A stretch of 64,000 bases of DNA from Polyangium mundeleinium (GCF_028369105.1 NZ_JAQNDO010000001.1:9580501-9644500); one strand, 5' to 3'. Positions 43,428 through 52,283 are shown, numbered from the stretch's first letter. The notes: generated by a model from the sequence alone, not told the origin. A program made the numbers and translations.

Positions 43428-44285
43428 TCACGGCTTCGCGGAAGCGTCCGGCGCGGGCGCGGGTGAAAGCAGGCGCTCGCCGCGCACCGGCACGCTGAGC
43501 GGCGGGAGCTGGAACTCGACGCGGAAGATCGGGACGACGTCACTCCACACGGCGCCCTGGCCCTGCGTGGAGTCGAGCGAAACCTGCGTGCGAGGCCCCG
43601 AGCGCGCGCCCGTATCGCTGTAGCGTACGGCATACCTGAACGTCCCCAGGGCCTTGCCTCCCTCCTCGCCGAGGCCGTATCCGTTCATGCTCATTCCTTC
43701 GAGCTTGTCCTTCGAGTCATACACGGGGCGCCCGCCGCACGTCACCGCGAGATCCACGACGCGGCCCGTGTCGCCGTTTCCTTCGAGGGTCGAATTCACG
43801 ACACAGGAGGCGCCCGGCGCGAGCGGCAATCCATTCGCGCGGGTGACCTTGCCCTCCCAGCGCGCGGCCACCTGACGCGCAGACGCAGGCGCGGGGGACG
43901 TCTCGGGGCGAGGCGGCTCCACGACGGGGACGGGCGCGGTGGCGACGGCGGGGGACACGACGGGCTCGTGCGGGGGCGGCGGCGGCTCATCCTTGGCGAC
44001 GAGGAGCACGACGCTGCCGGTGATCGCGAGCAGGACCGTGCCGACGAGGAGGAGGGGCGCCCCGAGGGAGCTCTTTTTCGGCTGCGGCGGCGCGCCCCGG
44101 AGCGAGGCGAGCTCGCTCCGAAGGGCTTGCAGATCCTGCTCCGCCTCGCGCATGCGGCCTTCGATCTGCTCGATCCGCGCGCGTTTCTCTTCGGCCGACT
44201 GCTGGGATATCCGGGCGTCCTGGAGATCCTGCTCGAGGCCCTGGATCCGCCCGCGGAGGGCGTCTCTTTCATCGCGGTAGGTCAT
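43428..44285 (-). CDS. Coiled-coil, single-pass membrane protein
   Basis: A 285-residue protein. Residues 1-65 form a cytoplasmic coiled coil (RIQGLEQDLQDARISQQSAE), residues about 77-97 one membrane helix, and 100-135 a Pro-rich linker. The periplasmic domain (about 138-265) has strands and two Cys (PGASCVVNSTLEGNGDTG, DLAVTCGGRPVYDS) and ends in a Pro/Ala tail. Related plans are seen in myxobacterial envelope proteins of unknown role. It converges on the PilT operon with a 24-base gap. Confidence 0.7.
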   Translation of the reverse strand: MTYRDERDALRGRIQGLEQDLQDARISQQSAEEKRARIEQIEGRMREAEQDLQALRSELASLRGAPPQPKKSSLGAPLLLVGTVLLAITGSVVLLVAKDEPPPPPHEPVVSPAVATAPVPVVEPPRPETSPAPASARQVAARWEGKVTRANGLPLAPGASCVVNSTLEGNGDTGRVVDLAVTCGGRPVYDSKDKLEGMSMNGYGLGEEGGKALGTFRYAVRYSDTGARSGPRTQVSLDSTQGQGAVWSDVVPIFRVEFQLPPLSVPVRGERLLSPAPAPDASAKP

Positions 44286-44363
44286 GCCTTCGTTCCTCGG
44301 AGGACGAGAGTGTACGCTTTGCAGCGCGGCTCGTCACCCCGAGGAGCACGAGGGCGGCGAGGC

Positions 44364-45713
44364 TCAGGGGCACTTGCCGGCTTCGTAATAATTCGGGCCG
44401 GTCTTGCGGATCCAGGTCGGCAGGACGTTGTTCAGGCCGAGATTCTGATTCGAGCCGACGGCGCACGCATAACTATTGAATGCGCCGCACACCACCGCGC
44501 GCCCCTTCTGCACGTGGTAATAGTTTCCCTCGTAGAATTCCTCGCAGACCGGGGTGGGGCTGCCACCGCTGCCGCCACTTCCGCCGCTTCCGCCACTGCC
44601 GCCGGTACCGCCGGTCCCGCCCGTGCCGCCGGTCCCACCCGTGCCGCCGGTCCCACCCGCGCCGCCCGTGCCGCCGGTCCCGCCGGCCCCGCCACTTCCG
44701 TCCCCAGGCACGCCCTGGTCGAGGCCGAAGAATTGCCCGATGCGGTATGCCGAGCAGAGATTGACGTCGAGAATGTACGCGCCCGCGGTCCCGCAGCCGC
44801 CCGCCGCGGCGAATCCGGGGTCGACCGGGGCCCCGTGGCCCATGTTCGGGATCGACCAGGATTCCACGATGGTCTCCCCGTTCGCGTCGCGATACTCCTT
44901 CCGCGTCGCGCCGTCGATCGTCCACGTCGCGTCGGCCGTCGCGTCGGCGCCGTGCACGTTCGTCCATTGCTCGACGAGCTCGGTCGCGTTGAGCGGCTTC
45001 ACGATCGTGTCGCTCGTGCCGTGCCAGATCGAGACCTTCGGCCTCGGACCGGCGTACCCGGGCACCGCGTTCCGCACGACGTCGCCGAGGACCGTCGCCG
45101 TGCGATCGACGCCGCCCATGCATTTCGTGAGATCCGCCTGGCCCACGGCGCAGCGGTACGGAATGCCGCCGAGGATCGCGCCGCCCGAGAAGACGTCGGG
45201 GTACGTCGCGATCATGACCGCCGTCATGGCCGCGCCCGCCGACAGACCCGTCGCGAAGACGCGGTCGTCGTCGATGGAGACCTGGCCCTTCATCCAGTCG
45301 ACCATCTGCTTGATCGAGAGCGCCTCGCCCTGATCACGCTGGATGTCGCCGAGCTCGTACCAGTTGAAACACCGCGTGATGCTGTTCGCCGTTTGCTGCT
45401 CGGGGTAGATTACGTGGAACTTCCACGTGTCGGCGAGGCTGTTCCAGCCTGCCTTGACGTAATCGAGCGCCGATTGTGTACAGCCGTGCATCACGACCAC
45501 GAGCGGCGCGTCCGCGCCCACGCCCGCGGGAGAATACGTGTACATCTTGAGGTTGCCCGGGTTCGAGCCGAAGCCGGTCACGGCCGTGAGGTTCGAGGCG
45601 TCGGTCGCCACGGAATCGGCGAGCGATTCGCCGTCGTCCGCGGGCGTGAGGCAACCGGCGCCGAGGGTGACGAGGGCGAGGGCGAGGGCAGAGCGGGTCA
45701 TCGAGCGCGTCAT
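44364..45713 (-). CDS. Secreted PHB-depolymerase-family esterase with Gly-rich linker
   Basis: A 449-residue lipoprotein-type enzyme. The ATG at 45713 has AGGAG upstream and yields the lipobox LGAGC. The alpha/beta-hydrolase domain (about 40-310) carries VVVMHGCTQS (oxyanion region), the nucleophile elbow GLSAGAAMT near 157, and likely catalytic Asp and His in SIWHGTSDTIV and IPNMGHGAP. A run of about 45 residues of GGTGGT/GGSGGS follows, then a 50-residue C-terminal domain with four Cys (CEEFYEGNYYHVQKGRAVVC), probably for binding polymer or surface. It would cleave short-chain polyesters or acetylated polysaccharides outside the cell. Confidence 0.88.
   Translation of the reverse strand: MTRSMTRSALALALVTLGAGCLTPADDGESLADSVATDASNLTAVTGFGSNPGNLKMYTYSPAGVGADAPLVVVMHGCTQSALDYVKAGWNSLADTWKFHVIYPEQQTANSITRCFNWYELGDIQRDQGEALSIKQMVDWMKGQVSIDDDRVFATGLSAGAAMTAVMIATYPDVFSGGAILGGIPYRCAVGQADLTKCMGGVDRTATVLGDVVRNAVPGYAGPRPKVSIWHGTSDTIVKPLNATELVEQWTNVHGADATADATWTIDGATRKEYRDANGETIVESWSIPNMGHGAPVDPGFAAAGGCGTAGAYILDVNLCSAYRIGQFFGLDQGVPGDGSGGAGGTGGTGGAGGTGGTGGTGGTGGTGGTGGSGGSGGSGGSGGSPTPVCEEFYEGNYYHVQKGRAVVCGAFNSYACAVGSNQNLGLNNVLPTWIRKTGPNYYEAGKCP
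44566..44705. repeat. Gly-rich simple repeat within the esterase gene
   Basis: About 140 bases of CCGCC(G/A)GT(C/A)CC-like units on the plus strand code for the GGTGGT/GGSGGS linker on the minus strand. The repeat keeps reading frame. Confidence 0.85.
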
Positions 45714-45861
45714 GGTTCCTTCTCCTGGGTTTCCGAGGTGTTCGGAGAGGACCCATGAGCAGGCGGCATGCCACGACGCAGCGCCGCGGTTTCCTCGCAA
45801 ATTCGCGGGAAATGACCCTGAAGCGCGTCACGCGCGTCGCACCGGATCCCGGCGCCGGGGG

Positions 45862-45877
45862 GCGTCACGCGTGACGC
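45862..45877. promoter_or_regulatory. Perfect 16-bp palindrome in a divergent promoter region
   Basis: GCGTCACGCGTGACGC is its own reverse complement. It lies about 150 bases before the esterase start and 125 bases before the small lipoprotein start, so it could control both. A related half copy (GCGTCACGCGCG) occurs near 45826. The rest of the 290-base gap (45714-46003) shows no gene. Confidence 0.5.
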
Positions 45878-46003
45878 AGGCGCAGCGCGGCGACGGTGCT
45901 GGGCGCCCCCGAGCCTGGCGGCGATCACGTGCCGAAAAGTGGACGACGAAGGTTGCAATGCGACACGATCGGCCACCGTACCCGTCCAGAAGGAGAACCT
46001 CAC

Positions 46004-46252
46004 ATGAGCGCTCGATCTGTCGCGTCAATGGCCCTCGCACTTTGGGCCGTGTGTTGCCTGGGCTGCGTTACCGAGGTGGACGTCGGTCCAGAAGAAGAGG
46101 AGGTCGATGAGTCCACAATGGAACTCGCGGCTGGCTGTCATCCCAACATCGATCGTTGTATAGAGACCGCCGAAGGGTACTATGATTCAAATAAACCACT
46201 CTACCACAAGCTGGTAGATTCGTGCGTTAAGAATCTGTGCACCTTTGATTGA
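46004..46252 (+). CDS. Small Cys-containing lipoprotein, 82 residues
   Basis: The ATG at 46004 follows AAGGAGA at good spacing. The signal (ASMALALWAVCCLGC) ends in a lipobox; an acidic stretch VGPEEEEVDEST follows, then a short domain with four Cys (AAGCHPNIDRCIETAEGYYD, DSCVKNLCTFD). The GC content is lower than in neighbours near the 3' end. No known family. Three hairpins lie after the stop. Confidence 0.65.
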   Translation: MSARSVASMALALWAVCCLGCVTEVDVGPEEEEVDESTMELAAGCHPNIDRCIETAEGYYDSNKPLYHKLVDSCVKNLCTFD

Positions 46253-46262
46253 TGCATGTGGA

Positions 46263-46284
46263 TGGGCTGCCATCAGGCAGCCCA
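46263..46284. terminator. Perfect 9-bp hairpin after the small lipoprotein gene
   Basis: TGGGCTGCC and GGCAGCCCA pair around ATCA, 10 bases after the stop at 46252. No T-run follows. Confidence 0.55.
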
Positions 46285-46385
46285 CCTGCCACGCCTCCCG
46301 AGCGCGGTCACGGGCACGAAAGGGGCTTTCGGAGCACCTGAAGGAGGGAGCAACGAGGGGCGAGGGGCGCTCCCTGAATATCCGC

Positions 46386-46453
46386 GGAAGGCGCGAGGGT
46401 CGCCCCCTCGCGCCTTCCTCTAGCCGAGAGGGGACGCGAGGCGTCCCCCTCGG
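46386..46453. terminator. Two strong hairpins between convergent genes
   Basis: First: GGAAGGCGCGAGGG with CCCTCGCGCCTTCC around five bases (46386-46418), a perfect 14-bp stem. Second: CCGAG-A-GGGGACGC with GCGTCCCC-CTCGG around GAG (46424-46453), 13 bp with one bulge. The second ends three bases before the stop of the minus-strand FN3 gene. They probably form a bidirectional terminator. Confidence 0.65.
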
Positions 46454-46456
46454 GAA

Positions 46457-47773
46457 TCAACGCGCGCGGGCCACGACCTGGTTCGAAGGCGCGCTCGTGC
46501 CGAGAGAATTCGCCGCGGCGACCACGTAAAAATACCGCAGGGGTGTGACGACGTTCGTATCGGTCCAGCTCGTGGTGTTGACGGTCGCCACGACCGCGTA
46601 GGGACCGCCGCTCGTCGTGCTGCGCCGGACCTCGTAGCGGCTCGCGCCGTTCGAGGCGACCCAGGACAGGTTGACACGCCCCGGAAGCGTACTCGCCGTG
46701 AGCGCGGTCGGCGGCGTCGGGTTCGGGATCGGGAACGTCCGGGTCACGGGGGTGATCCAGAGGCTCGCGTTGCGCGCCTCGCGCTTCTGCTCGACGTGGA
46801 CGAACGTGCCGGTCGTGGTCGTCGGCTCGAGCGAACAGGCTCTCTCGGCAGCAATGCCATTCAAATGGCGCCCCTCGACGTTGTCGGTGGCATTCAGGCC
46901 GCACGTCCCGCTGCCGGGCAACGTGACCCTCCAGGCCGGGTTCGCCGCCTCGGCCTCGGCGTCGAGCCTGCGCACGGGTGCGTTCTGCGCGGGCGCGCTC
47001 GCGAGCCCAGGTGAGATGTAGGCCGTGACGCCTTCGCAGGTGTCGGCCCCCATTCCGTGCCACTGGATCTGCGTATGCGAGCGGGTGCCGTAAAACGCGG
47101 CGATCTCACGCGAGGCCGCGAAAAACATGCCGCCCGTATCGTGCGCGCAGTCGGCCTTGCGGTACCCGCTGTCGCAGGCGCTGGCCGCGTTCGCATTCCG
47201 ATGCGCGCCGCACAGGAGAAAGCTCCTGGAGTCCGTCCGTTTGAAGATCTCGATGGCCTCGATCTCGGTGTCGAGGTCCGCGAGCGGGTGCGGCGCCTGG
47301 TGCGAGATCTCGCGCGAGGCGGACGGGTCGACGATGAACGTGCCCCAGCCTCGATCCACGCGGCCGTCCCCGTTCGCGTCGACCCTTTCGAGCAGCACGC
47401 AATACCGCTTGCCGTTGTCGGCGTCCGTGAACGGCCGGAGCTCCATCACCGGGGCGATGTTCGCGCCGAGCGCGAAATCACAATGCCCGTTCAGCATGCG
47501 GGACACCGCGGTGCGAATCTCGCCGAGGGCCACCGCGGACGGTGCGACGTATCCCTCGGAGTTCAGAATGGGCATCGTATCCCGGAGACAAACGGCGAGC
47601 GCCCCCAGCGTCGTCGACGACCTGCAGCCGATCTCGAGCGCCTCGGCCGAAACGCCGGAGGGCGCCTCGTCTGGGACGTCGAGGTCCGTCAGGGAAAACC
47701 ATTCCGCGTCCCCACACGAAGCCACCATGACGGCCGCAGCGAGCAGAGCCGTCCCCTTGCGAATGCCAAGCAT
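46457..47773 (-). CDS. Lipoprotein with C-terminal fibronectin type III domain
   Basis: A 438-residue protein. The ATG at 47773 sits five bases after GGAGG; a GTG two codons earlier overlaps that site. The signal ends in the lipobox VASC. The middle domain (about 40-330) has eight or more Cys, the EF-like loop DANGDGRVDRGWG, and a block HPLADLDTEIEAIEIFKR ... CGAHRN that suggests an enzyme fold not recognised here. Residues about 345-438 form an FN3 domain (VNLSWVASNGASRYEVRRST). The product is likely exposed at the cell surface. Confidence 0.72.
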   Translation of the reverse strand: MLGIRKGTALLAAAVMVASCGDAEWFSLTDLDVPDEAPSGVSAEALEIGCRSSTTLGALAVCLRDTMPILNSEGYVAPSAVALGEIRTAVSRMLNGHCDFALGANIAPVMELRPFTDADNGKRYCVLLERVDANGDGRVDRGWGTFIVDPSASREISHQAPHPLADLDTEIEAIEIFKRTDSRSFLLCGAHRNANAASACDSGYRKADCAHDTGGMFFAASREIAAFYGTRSHTQIQWHGMGADTCEGVTAYISPGLASAPAQNAPVRRLDAEAEAANPAWRVTLPGSGTCGLNATDNVEGRHLNGIAAERACSLEPTTTTGTFVHVEQKREARNASLWITPVTRTFPIPNPTPPTALTASTLPGRVNLSWVASNGASRYEVRRSTTSGGPYAVVATVNTTSWTDTNVVTPLRYFYVVAAANSLGTSAPSNQVVARAR

Positions 47774-47897
47774 ACGCACCTCCCCTCCAACGCACCGTCT
47801 ACCACATCGACCCAGGATGTGCTCACGGCCCGGAGATCCGCGCCTAGGGGGAGATTCTTTTTGTCGTGGGACGAATCGTTTTACAGGAAGAACGACG

Positions 47898-48344
47898 TCA
47901 AGGCGTGCAGTACGGCCCTTGTCCGCCCACGAGGAGGCACATCCCCGAGACGATCACAGAGCAGCTCCCCGGGCACGACGGCGTGCAGCTGGCCGCCTGG
48001 AACGCCTCGATCGCCGCGGCGAAGCCCTGCGCCTCGGCGCTCCCGCCGGTCTTCACGTACGAGTTGCAACCGCATTCGTCCGTGACCTTCTCCGCGCACT
48101 GGCCCGAGGCGCCGAGGACACACGACTTCGCCGCGATCCGCGTGGCGTCGAGATCGACTTGCAACGCCGCGCAATCGGCGCCGCCGCCGCCCGCGCCGCC
48201 GCCGCCCGCACCGCCGGCCCCGGCGCCTGCGTCCGCCAAAACAGGCGCGCCGACCTCCCAGTCGTATACGCAGCTCGTCGAGAACGCCGAAACCGTGGCG
48301 CCAAGGAAAATCGCGCAGCGCGTTATACGAGGGACGGGGGACAC
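47898..48344 (-). CDS. Cys-rich lipoprotein, 148 residues
   Basis: The probable start is a GTG at 48344; another GTG lies five codons earlier. The leader (RITRCAIFLGATVSAFSTSC) ends in a lipobox-like STSC. An Ala/Gly-rich linker follows, then about 85 residues with ten Cys (CAALQVDLDATRIAAKSCVL, SGQCAEKVTDECGCNSYV, SCTPSCPGSCSVIVSGMC). Similar Cys-rich lipoproteins occur throughout myxobacteria without known function. It is divergent from the kinase trio. Confidence 0.65.
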   Translation of the reverse strand: MSPVPRITRCAIFLGATVSAFSTSCVYDWEVGAPVLADAGAGAGGAGGGGAGGGGADCAALQVDLDATRIAAKSCVLGASGQCAEKVTDECGCNSYVKTGGSAEAQGFAAAIEAFQAASCTPSCPGSCSVIVSGMCLLVGGQGPYCTP

Positions 48345-48464
48345 GAACGGGCAGGCTACCAAGAGAGGCGCAGAGCCGCCAAGGGCGAAGCCGGGGCGTT
48401 GCCACGGCAAACGTTTCTCCGGGACGATCTTCGGGCAGGGGTCTTGTGGTAGGCTCGGGCCCTC

Positions 48465-49394
48465 ATGCGACGCGCTCGCTCGCACGGCCGGATGACCTTT
48501 GCCCTCGCCGCCGCGCTCGTGCTCCTCTGCGTGGCCCCAAGCCGGGCCGCGGAGCCGGATCCCGCCGCGACCGAGGCGAAGGCGGCCTACGACCGCGGCG
48601 CGGCCGCCTATGAGCGCGGGGACATGGCGACGGCGGCGCGTGAACTCGCCCGCGCCGACGCGCTCCTGCCGAACCCCGTGGCGCTCGCATCGGCGCTGCG
48701 GGCCGCGATCGAGGGAGACGAGCCGGTGCTCGGAATGGAGCTCGCAGAGCGCGCGTCGGCGCGGAGCGAGGAAACAAGCGTCGCCGAGCTCGTCCGCACG
48801 GCACGCGCGCGCTTCGGCGCCCGCGTGGGGAAGCTCCGTGTGGTTTGTCCGGGGCCGTGTCGTGTCTCCGTCAACGGCGCGTCTTTCGAGGCGAACGAAG
48901 AGCGCCTCGTGCGCGCGGGCCCGCACGTGGTGGTGATCGAGCAAGGCAAAACGCGCGAGGAGATCCGCACCGACGTCCCCGCCGGCGCGGCCGTCACGGC
49001 CACACCGAAAAACCCGCCCGATGCGACGAAGGCCGCGGAGCGATCGAGCGGCCTTTCGCCTGTGTGGTTCTTCGTGGGCCTCGGCGCGACGGCGGTCTCC
49101 GGGGCGGTGCTCACGGCGTCGAGCCTGCAAACCAAGGGCCTCCACGACGACTTCGTGGCGCGCGGGTGTCCCGGGTCCGCGGCCCCGAGCGATTGCCGCG
49201 GGCTCGCGAGCGACGGAGAAGGCGCGCAATTGCGAACGAACGTGCTCGTCGGGGTGACGGCCGCCCTCGGCGCCGCCACGATCACGCTCGGCGTCCTTTC
49301 CCTCGGCCGCCGCGACGCGCCTGCCGCGGCACGATTGTCCTTTGAACCTCTGCTCGGCGGCGGCGTCGCCAAGGTCTCCGTGTCCCTGCCGTGA
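48465..49394 (+). CDS. Exported membrane protein of a kinase module (PEGA-like)
   Basis: A 309-residue protein with a signal peptide (about 10-28, ending SRAAEPD). A helical TPR-like part follows (AAYDRGAAAYERGDMATAAR), then a small beta domain like PEGA (VCPGPCRVSVNGASFEANEE). After it come two membrane helices (about 196-218, 262-284). Such proteins often precede a Ser/Thr kinase in myxobacteria. Its stop overlaps the kinase's GTG start, so the two are coupled. An ATG at 48492 is an alternative start. It may sense an envelope signal for the kinase (inference). Confidence 0.75.
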   Translation: MRRARSHGRMTFALAAALVLLCVAPSRAAEPDPAATEAKAAYDRGAAAYERGDMATAARELARADALLPNPVALASALRAAIEGDEPVLGMELAERASARSEETSVAELVRTARARFGARVGKLRVVCPGPCRVSVNGASFEANEERLVRAGPHVVVIEQGKTREEIRTDVPAGAAVTATPKNPPDATKAAERSSGLSPVWFFVGLGATAVSGAVLTASSLQTKGLHDDFVARGCPGSAAPSDCRGLASDGEGAQLRTNVLVGVTAALGAATITLGVLSLGRRDAPAAARLSFEPLLGGGVAKVSVSLP

Positions 49395-50908
49395 GCGTTG
49401 TCCCGTCTGCTGCATTCGCCGGCTCGCCTCGGTACGAGCCGCTCGTGAAGATCGCCTCCGGCGGCATGGCGACGGTGTACGTCGGCGTGCTGCGCGGGCC
49501 CCTCGGTTTTCAGCAGCTCGTGGCGCTCAAGCGGCCCCACGAACACCTGCTCGAAGACCCCGGCTTCCGCGAGGCGCTCGTCCGGGAGGCGCAAATCGCC
49601 GCGCGGATCCACCACGCGAACGTGGTCGACGTGCGCGACGTCGACCTCGCGGGCGCGTCGATCCAGCTCGTCATGGACTACGTCGAGGGCGCGTCGCTCG
49701 GCCAGCTCATGGCCGCCGCGGGGCGCGCCGGTCGGAGGCTCTCGCCGGCCGTGGTCGTGCGCATCGGGGCCGAAGCATGCGCGGGCCTCGCGGCGGCGCA
49801 CGCGCTCACCGACGACGAGGGAAGACCGCTCGGGCTCGTGCATCGTGACGTGTCGCCGCAAAACATCCTCGTGGGCCTCGACGGGGTCTCGAAGATCACG
49901 GATTTCGGCGTGGCGAAAGCAGAAGACGATGCCCGCGCGCCGACGACCGTAGGCACGCTCAAGGGAAAGGTCGGGTACATGGCGCCCGAGTACATTCGGG
50001 GCGAGCGTCCGGACGGCCGGGTGGACGTGTTCGCGATGGGCGTGGTGGTATGGGAGGCGCTCGTGGGCAAGCGCCTGTTCAAGGGCGCGAACGAGGGACA
50101 GGCGCTCGATCGTGCATTGCGAGAGGAGGCGCCGCTGCTCAGCACGGTGGTGCCGGAGCTCGGGGATGCGCTCGACGAGGTGGTGGGGCGGGCGCTCGAA
50201 AAGGATCCGGCGGCGCGCTTTCAAAGCGCGGACGCGTTTGGCGCGGCCCTCGAAGAAGCGGCACGGCGCGCGGGGTGTTTCGCGAGCGCGGCGGAGGTGT
50301 CGCGCGTCGTGCGGGAGACGGTGGGCGACACGCTGGCCGAGCGGCGAAAGGAGGTCCGCGCGCGGCTTTCGGAGCTCGGTTTGCCCGCGGTGCGCGCATC
50401 GGCGGCGTCGATTCCGGACGCTCGCGTGGCGCAGAACGAGGCGGTCGTCGTGAATGCAACGACCCACGCGTTGCCGGCGCCGGAGACGGCGACGCCCACG
50501 AAGGGGACGAGGCGCGTGGTGGGGGTGGGAATTGCGGCCGTGGTGGTGGCGGTGGCCGTGGGTGCAGGTTTTTTCATGTTTGGCAGGAAGGACCCGGAAG
50601 AAACGGAGACCGCTTCCGTGACCGCTTCCGCTACCGCCTCCGCTACCGCTTCCGCTACCGCCTCCGCTACCGCTTCCGCTACCGCCTCCGCTCCCGCCTC
50701 CGCTTCCGCTCCCGCCTCCGCTCCCGCTCCCGCCTCCGCTTCCGCTCCCGCTCCCGCTCCCGCTCCCGCTCCCGCTCCCGCTCCCGCTCCCGCTCCCGCT
50801 TCCGCTTCCGCTCCCGCTCCCGCTCCCGCCTCCGCTCGCCCCAAACCCACAACGACCGCAACCGCCAAACCAAAAAGCCGCCTCCCGCCGAACCCTTACG
50901 CAAAGTGA
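49391..50908 (+). CDS. Membrane-anchored Ser/Thr protein kinase
   Basis: A 505-residue protein. The kinase fills about 15-275: ASGGMATVYVG, VALKRPHEH, HRDVSPQNILV near 151, ITDFGVAKAED near 171 and KGKVGYMAPEYI. A membrane helix lies at about 378-397. The extracytoplasmic tail is Ala/Ser/Thr/Pro-only for about 75 residues, coded by a hexanucleotide repeat, and ends KSRLPPNPYAK. The start is a GTG overlapping the upstream stop (GTGA). The next gene, an FHA activator, starts eight bases later, which suggests that the kinase phosphorylates a partner read by the FHA domain (inference). Confidence 0.93.
   Translation: MSVVPSAAFAGSPRYEPLVKIASGGMATVYVGVLRGPLGFQQLVALKRPHEHLLEDPGFREALVREAQIAARIHHANVVDVRDVDLAGASIQLVMDYVEGASLGQLMAAAGRAGRRLSPAVVVRIGAEACAGLAAAHALTDDEGRPLGLVHRDVSPQNILVGLDGVSKITDFGVAKAEDDARAPTTVGTLKGKVGYMAPEYIRGERPDGRVDVFAMGVVVWEALVGKRLFKGANEGQALDRALREEAPLLSTVVPELGDALDEVVGRALEKDPAARFQSADAFGAALEEAARRAGCFASAAEVSRVVRETVGDTLAERRKEVRARLSELGLPAVRASAASIPDARVAQNEAVVVNATTHALPAPETATPTKGTRRVVGVGIAAVVVAVAVGAGFFMFGRKDPEETETASVTASATASATASATASATASATASAPASASAPASAPAPASASAPAPAPAPAPAPAPAPAPASASAPAPAPASARPKPTTTATAKPKSRLPPNPYAK
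50612..50834. repeat. Hexanucleotide repeat array coding an Ala/Ser/Pro tail
   Basis: About 220 bases of six-base units: first (GCTACC GCYTCC) alternation, then (GCTCCC)n. All units are multiples of three, so copy-number change alters tail length only. Pure runs of more than eight GCTCCC units are likely to slip. Confidence 0.9.
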
Positions 50909-50915
50909 GACACGC

Positions 50916-52274
50916 ATGAGTGATTTCGACGATTTCGAGCAAGGCGCCACGACGCGTGTCCCTGCGCCGGCGACGGGGCTACGGCTTCCGTCGGTCGACC
51001 TCGTCGTCGTCGAGGGCAAGGACCGGGGCAAACGCGTCACCGTGCAGACCTCGCTCTCGCGCATCGGGACGGCGGCCAACTGTGATCTCGTGCTCACGGA
51101 TCCCACGGTGTCGCGCATGCATTGCGAGCTCCGCGTCCGCGCGGGGACGATGACCCTGAAGGATCACGGCAGCACGAATGGCACGTACGTCGGCGGGGCG
51201 CGGATGCGCGACGCGGACGTGCCCGCGGGCACGGTGCTGCGCGTGGGAGCGACGTCGATCCGGGTCGACGTGGGGGACGCGCCTGCGTTCGTCGAAGTCT
51301 CGTCGCGGTCCTCGTTCGGCGAGCTGGTCGGCGCGAGTTTGCCCATGCGGCAGCTTTATGCGGTGCTCGAGCGGGTCGCGCCGATGGATACGACGCTGCT
51401 CGTGACGGGCGAGACGGGCACGGGCAAGGACGTGGTCGCGCGTTCGGTGCACGTGATGTCACGGCGCAATGCAGGGCCGTACGTGCCGATCGATTGCGGC
51501 GCCATTCCGGAGGCGCTCTTCGAAAGCGAGCTCTTCGGGCACATGCGCGGCGCGTTCAGCGGCGCGACCTCGGATCGGCGGGGCGTGTTCGAGGAGGCCG
51601 ACGGCGGGACGCTTTTCCTCGACGAGATCGGGGAGATGCCGCTCGCGCTCCAGGCGAAGCTGCTCCGGGCGATCGAGACGCGCACGGTGCGACGCGTCGG
51701 CGGCAATACGGCGAAGCGCGTCGACGTGCGGATTGTGGCCGCGACGAACCGGGACCTCGCGCGGCGCGTGAACGAGGGGACGTTTCGCGAGGATCTTTAT
51801 TATCGGCTGGCCGTCGTGGAGGTTTCCCTCCCGTCCTTGCGCGAGCGCCCGGAGGACGTGCCGATCCTGGCGCAGCATTTCTACGACAAACTCTCCCCGG
51901 GCGCAGGCGCCTTGCCGCCGGATTTCTTGCGCGTCCTCGCCGCGCGCAGCTTCCCGGGCAACGTGCGGGAGCTTCGGAACTTCATCGAGCGGAGCGTCTC
52001 GCTCGGGTTCGTCTCGCCCCATGGCCCACCCTCCGCGCCCCCGGCTGCGGTGGAGCGGCCACACGCCGAGCTCGACGACCTCGTGCCGCTGCACCTGCCG
52101 CTGAAGGACGCGCGGCAGGCGTGGACCGAGCGGTTCGAGGAGGTGTACCTGCGGGCGATGTTGAAGAAGACGGGCGGGAACGTGACGCGGGCGGCAGAGC
52201 TCGCAGGGGTGAGCCGGCGGTTTTTGCAGAGGCTCGCGGCGCGGCTCGGGATCCGGGCGAGCGACGAGGGCTGA
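50916..52274 (+). CDS. FHA-domain sigma-54 activator (enhancer-binding protein)
   Basis: A 452-residue protein. The FHA domain at about 35-110 has RIGTAANCDLVLTDPTVSRM and STNGTYVGG, so it should bind phosphothreonine. The AAA+ domain (about 130-365) has GETGTGKD, the L1 loop ESELFGHMRGAFSGATSD, FLDEIGEM and FREDLYYRLAV. The loop reads GAFSGA, not the usual GAFTGA; Ser at this position is a conservative change that may alter sigma-54 contact. A Fis-type helix-turn-helix ends the protein (NVTRAAELAGVSRRFLQRL). It is the third gene of the kinase module. Confidence 0.94.
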   Translation: MSDFDDFEQGATTRVPAPATGLRLPSVDLVVVEGKDRGKRVTVQTSLSRIGTAANCDLVLTDPTVSRMHCELRVRAGTMTLKDHGSTNGTYVGGARMRDADVPAGTVLRVGATSIRVDVGDAPAFVEVSSRSSFGELVGASLPMRQLYAVLERVAPMDTTLLVTGETGTGKDVVARSVHVMSRRNAGPYVPIDCGAIPEALFESELFGHMRGAFSGATSDRRGVFEEADGGTLFLDEIGEMPLALQAKLLRAIETRTVRRVGGNTAKRVDVRIVAATNRDLARRVNEGTFREDLYYRLAVVEVSLPSLRERPEDVPILAQHFYDKLSPGAGALPPDFLRVLAARSFPGNVRELRNFIERSVSLGFVSPHGPPSAPPAAVERPHAELDDLVPLHLPLKDARQAWTERFEEVYLRAMLKKTGGNVTRAAELAGVSRRFLQRLAARLGIRASDEG

Positions 52275-52283
52275 ACCTCGGAA

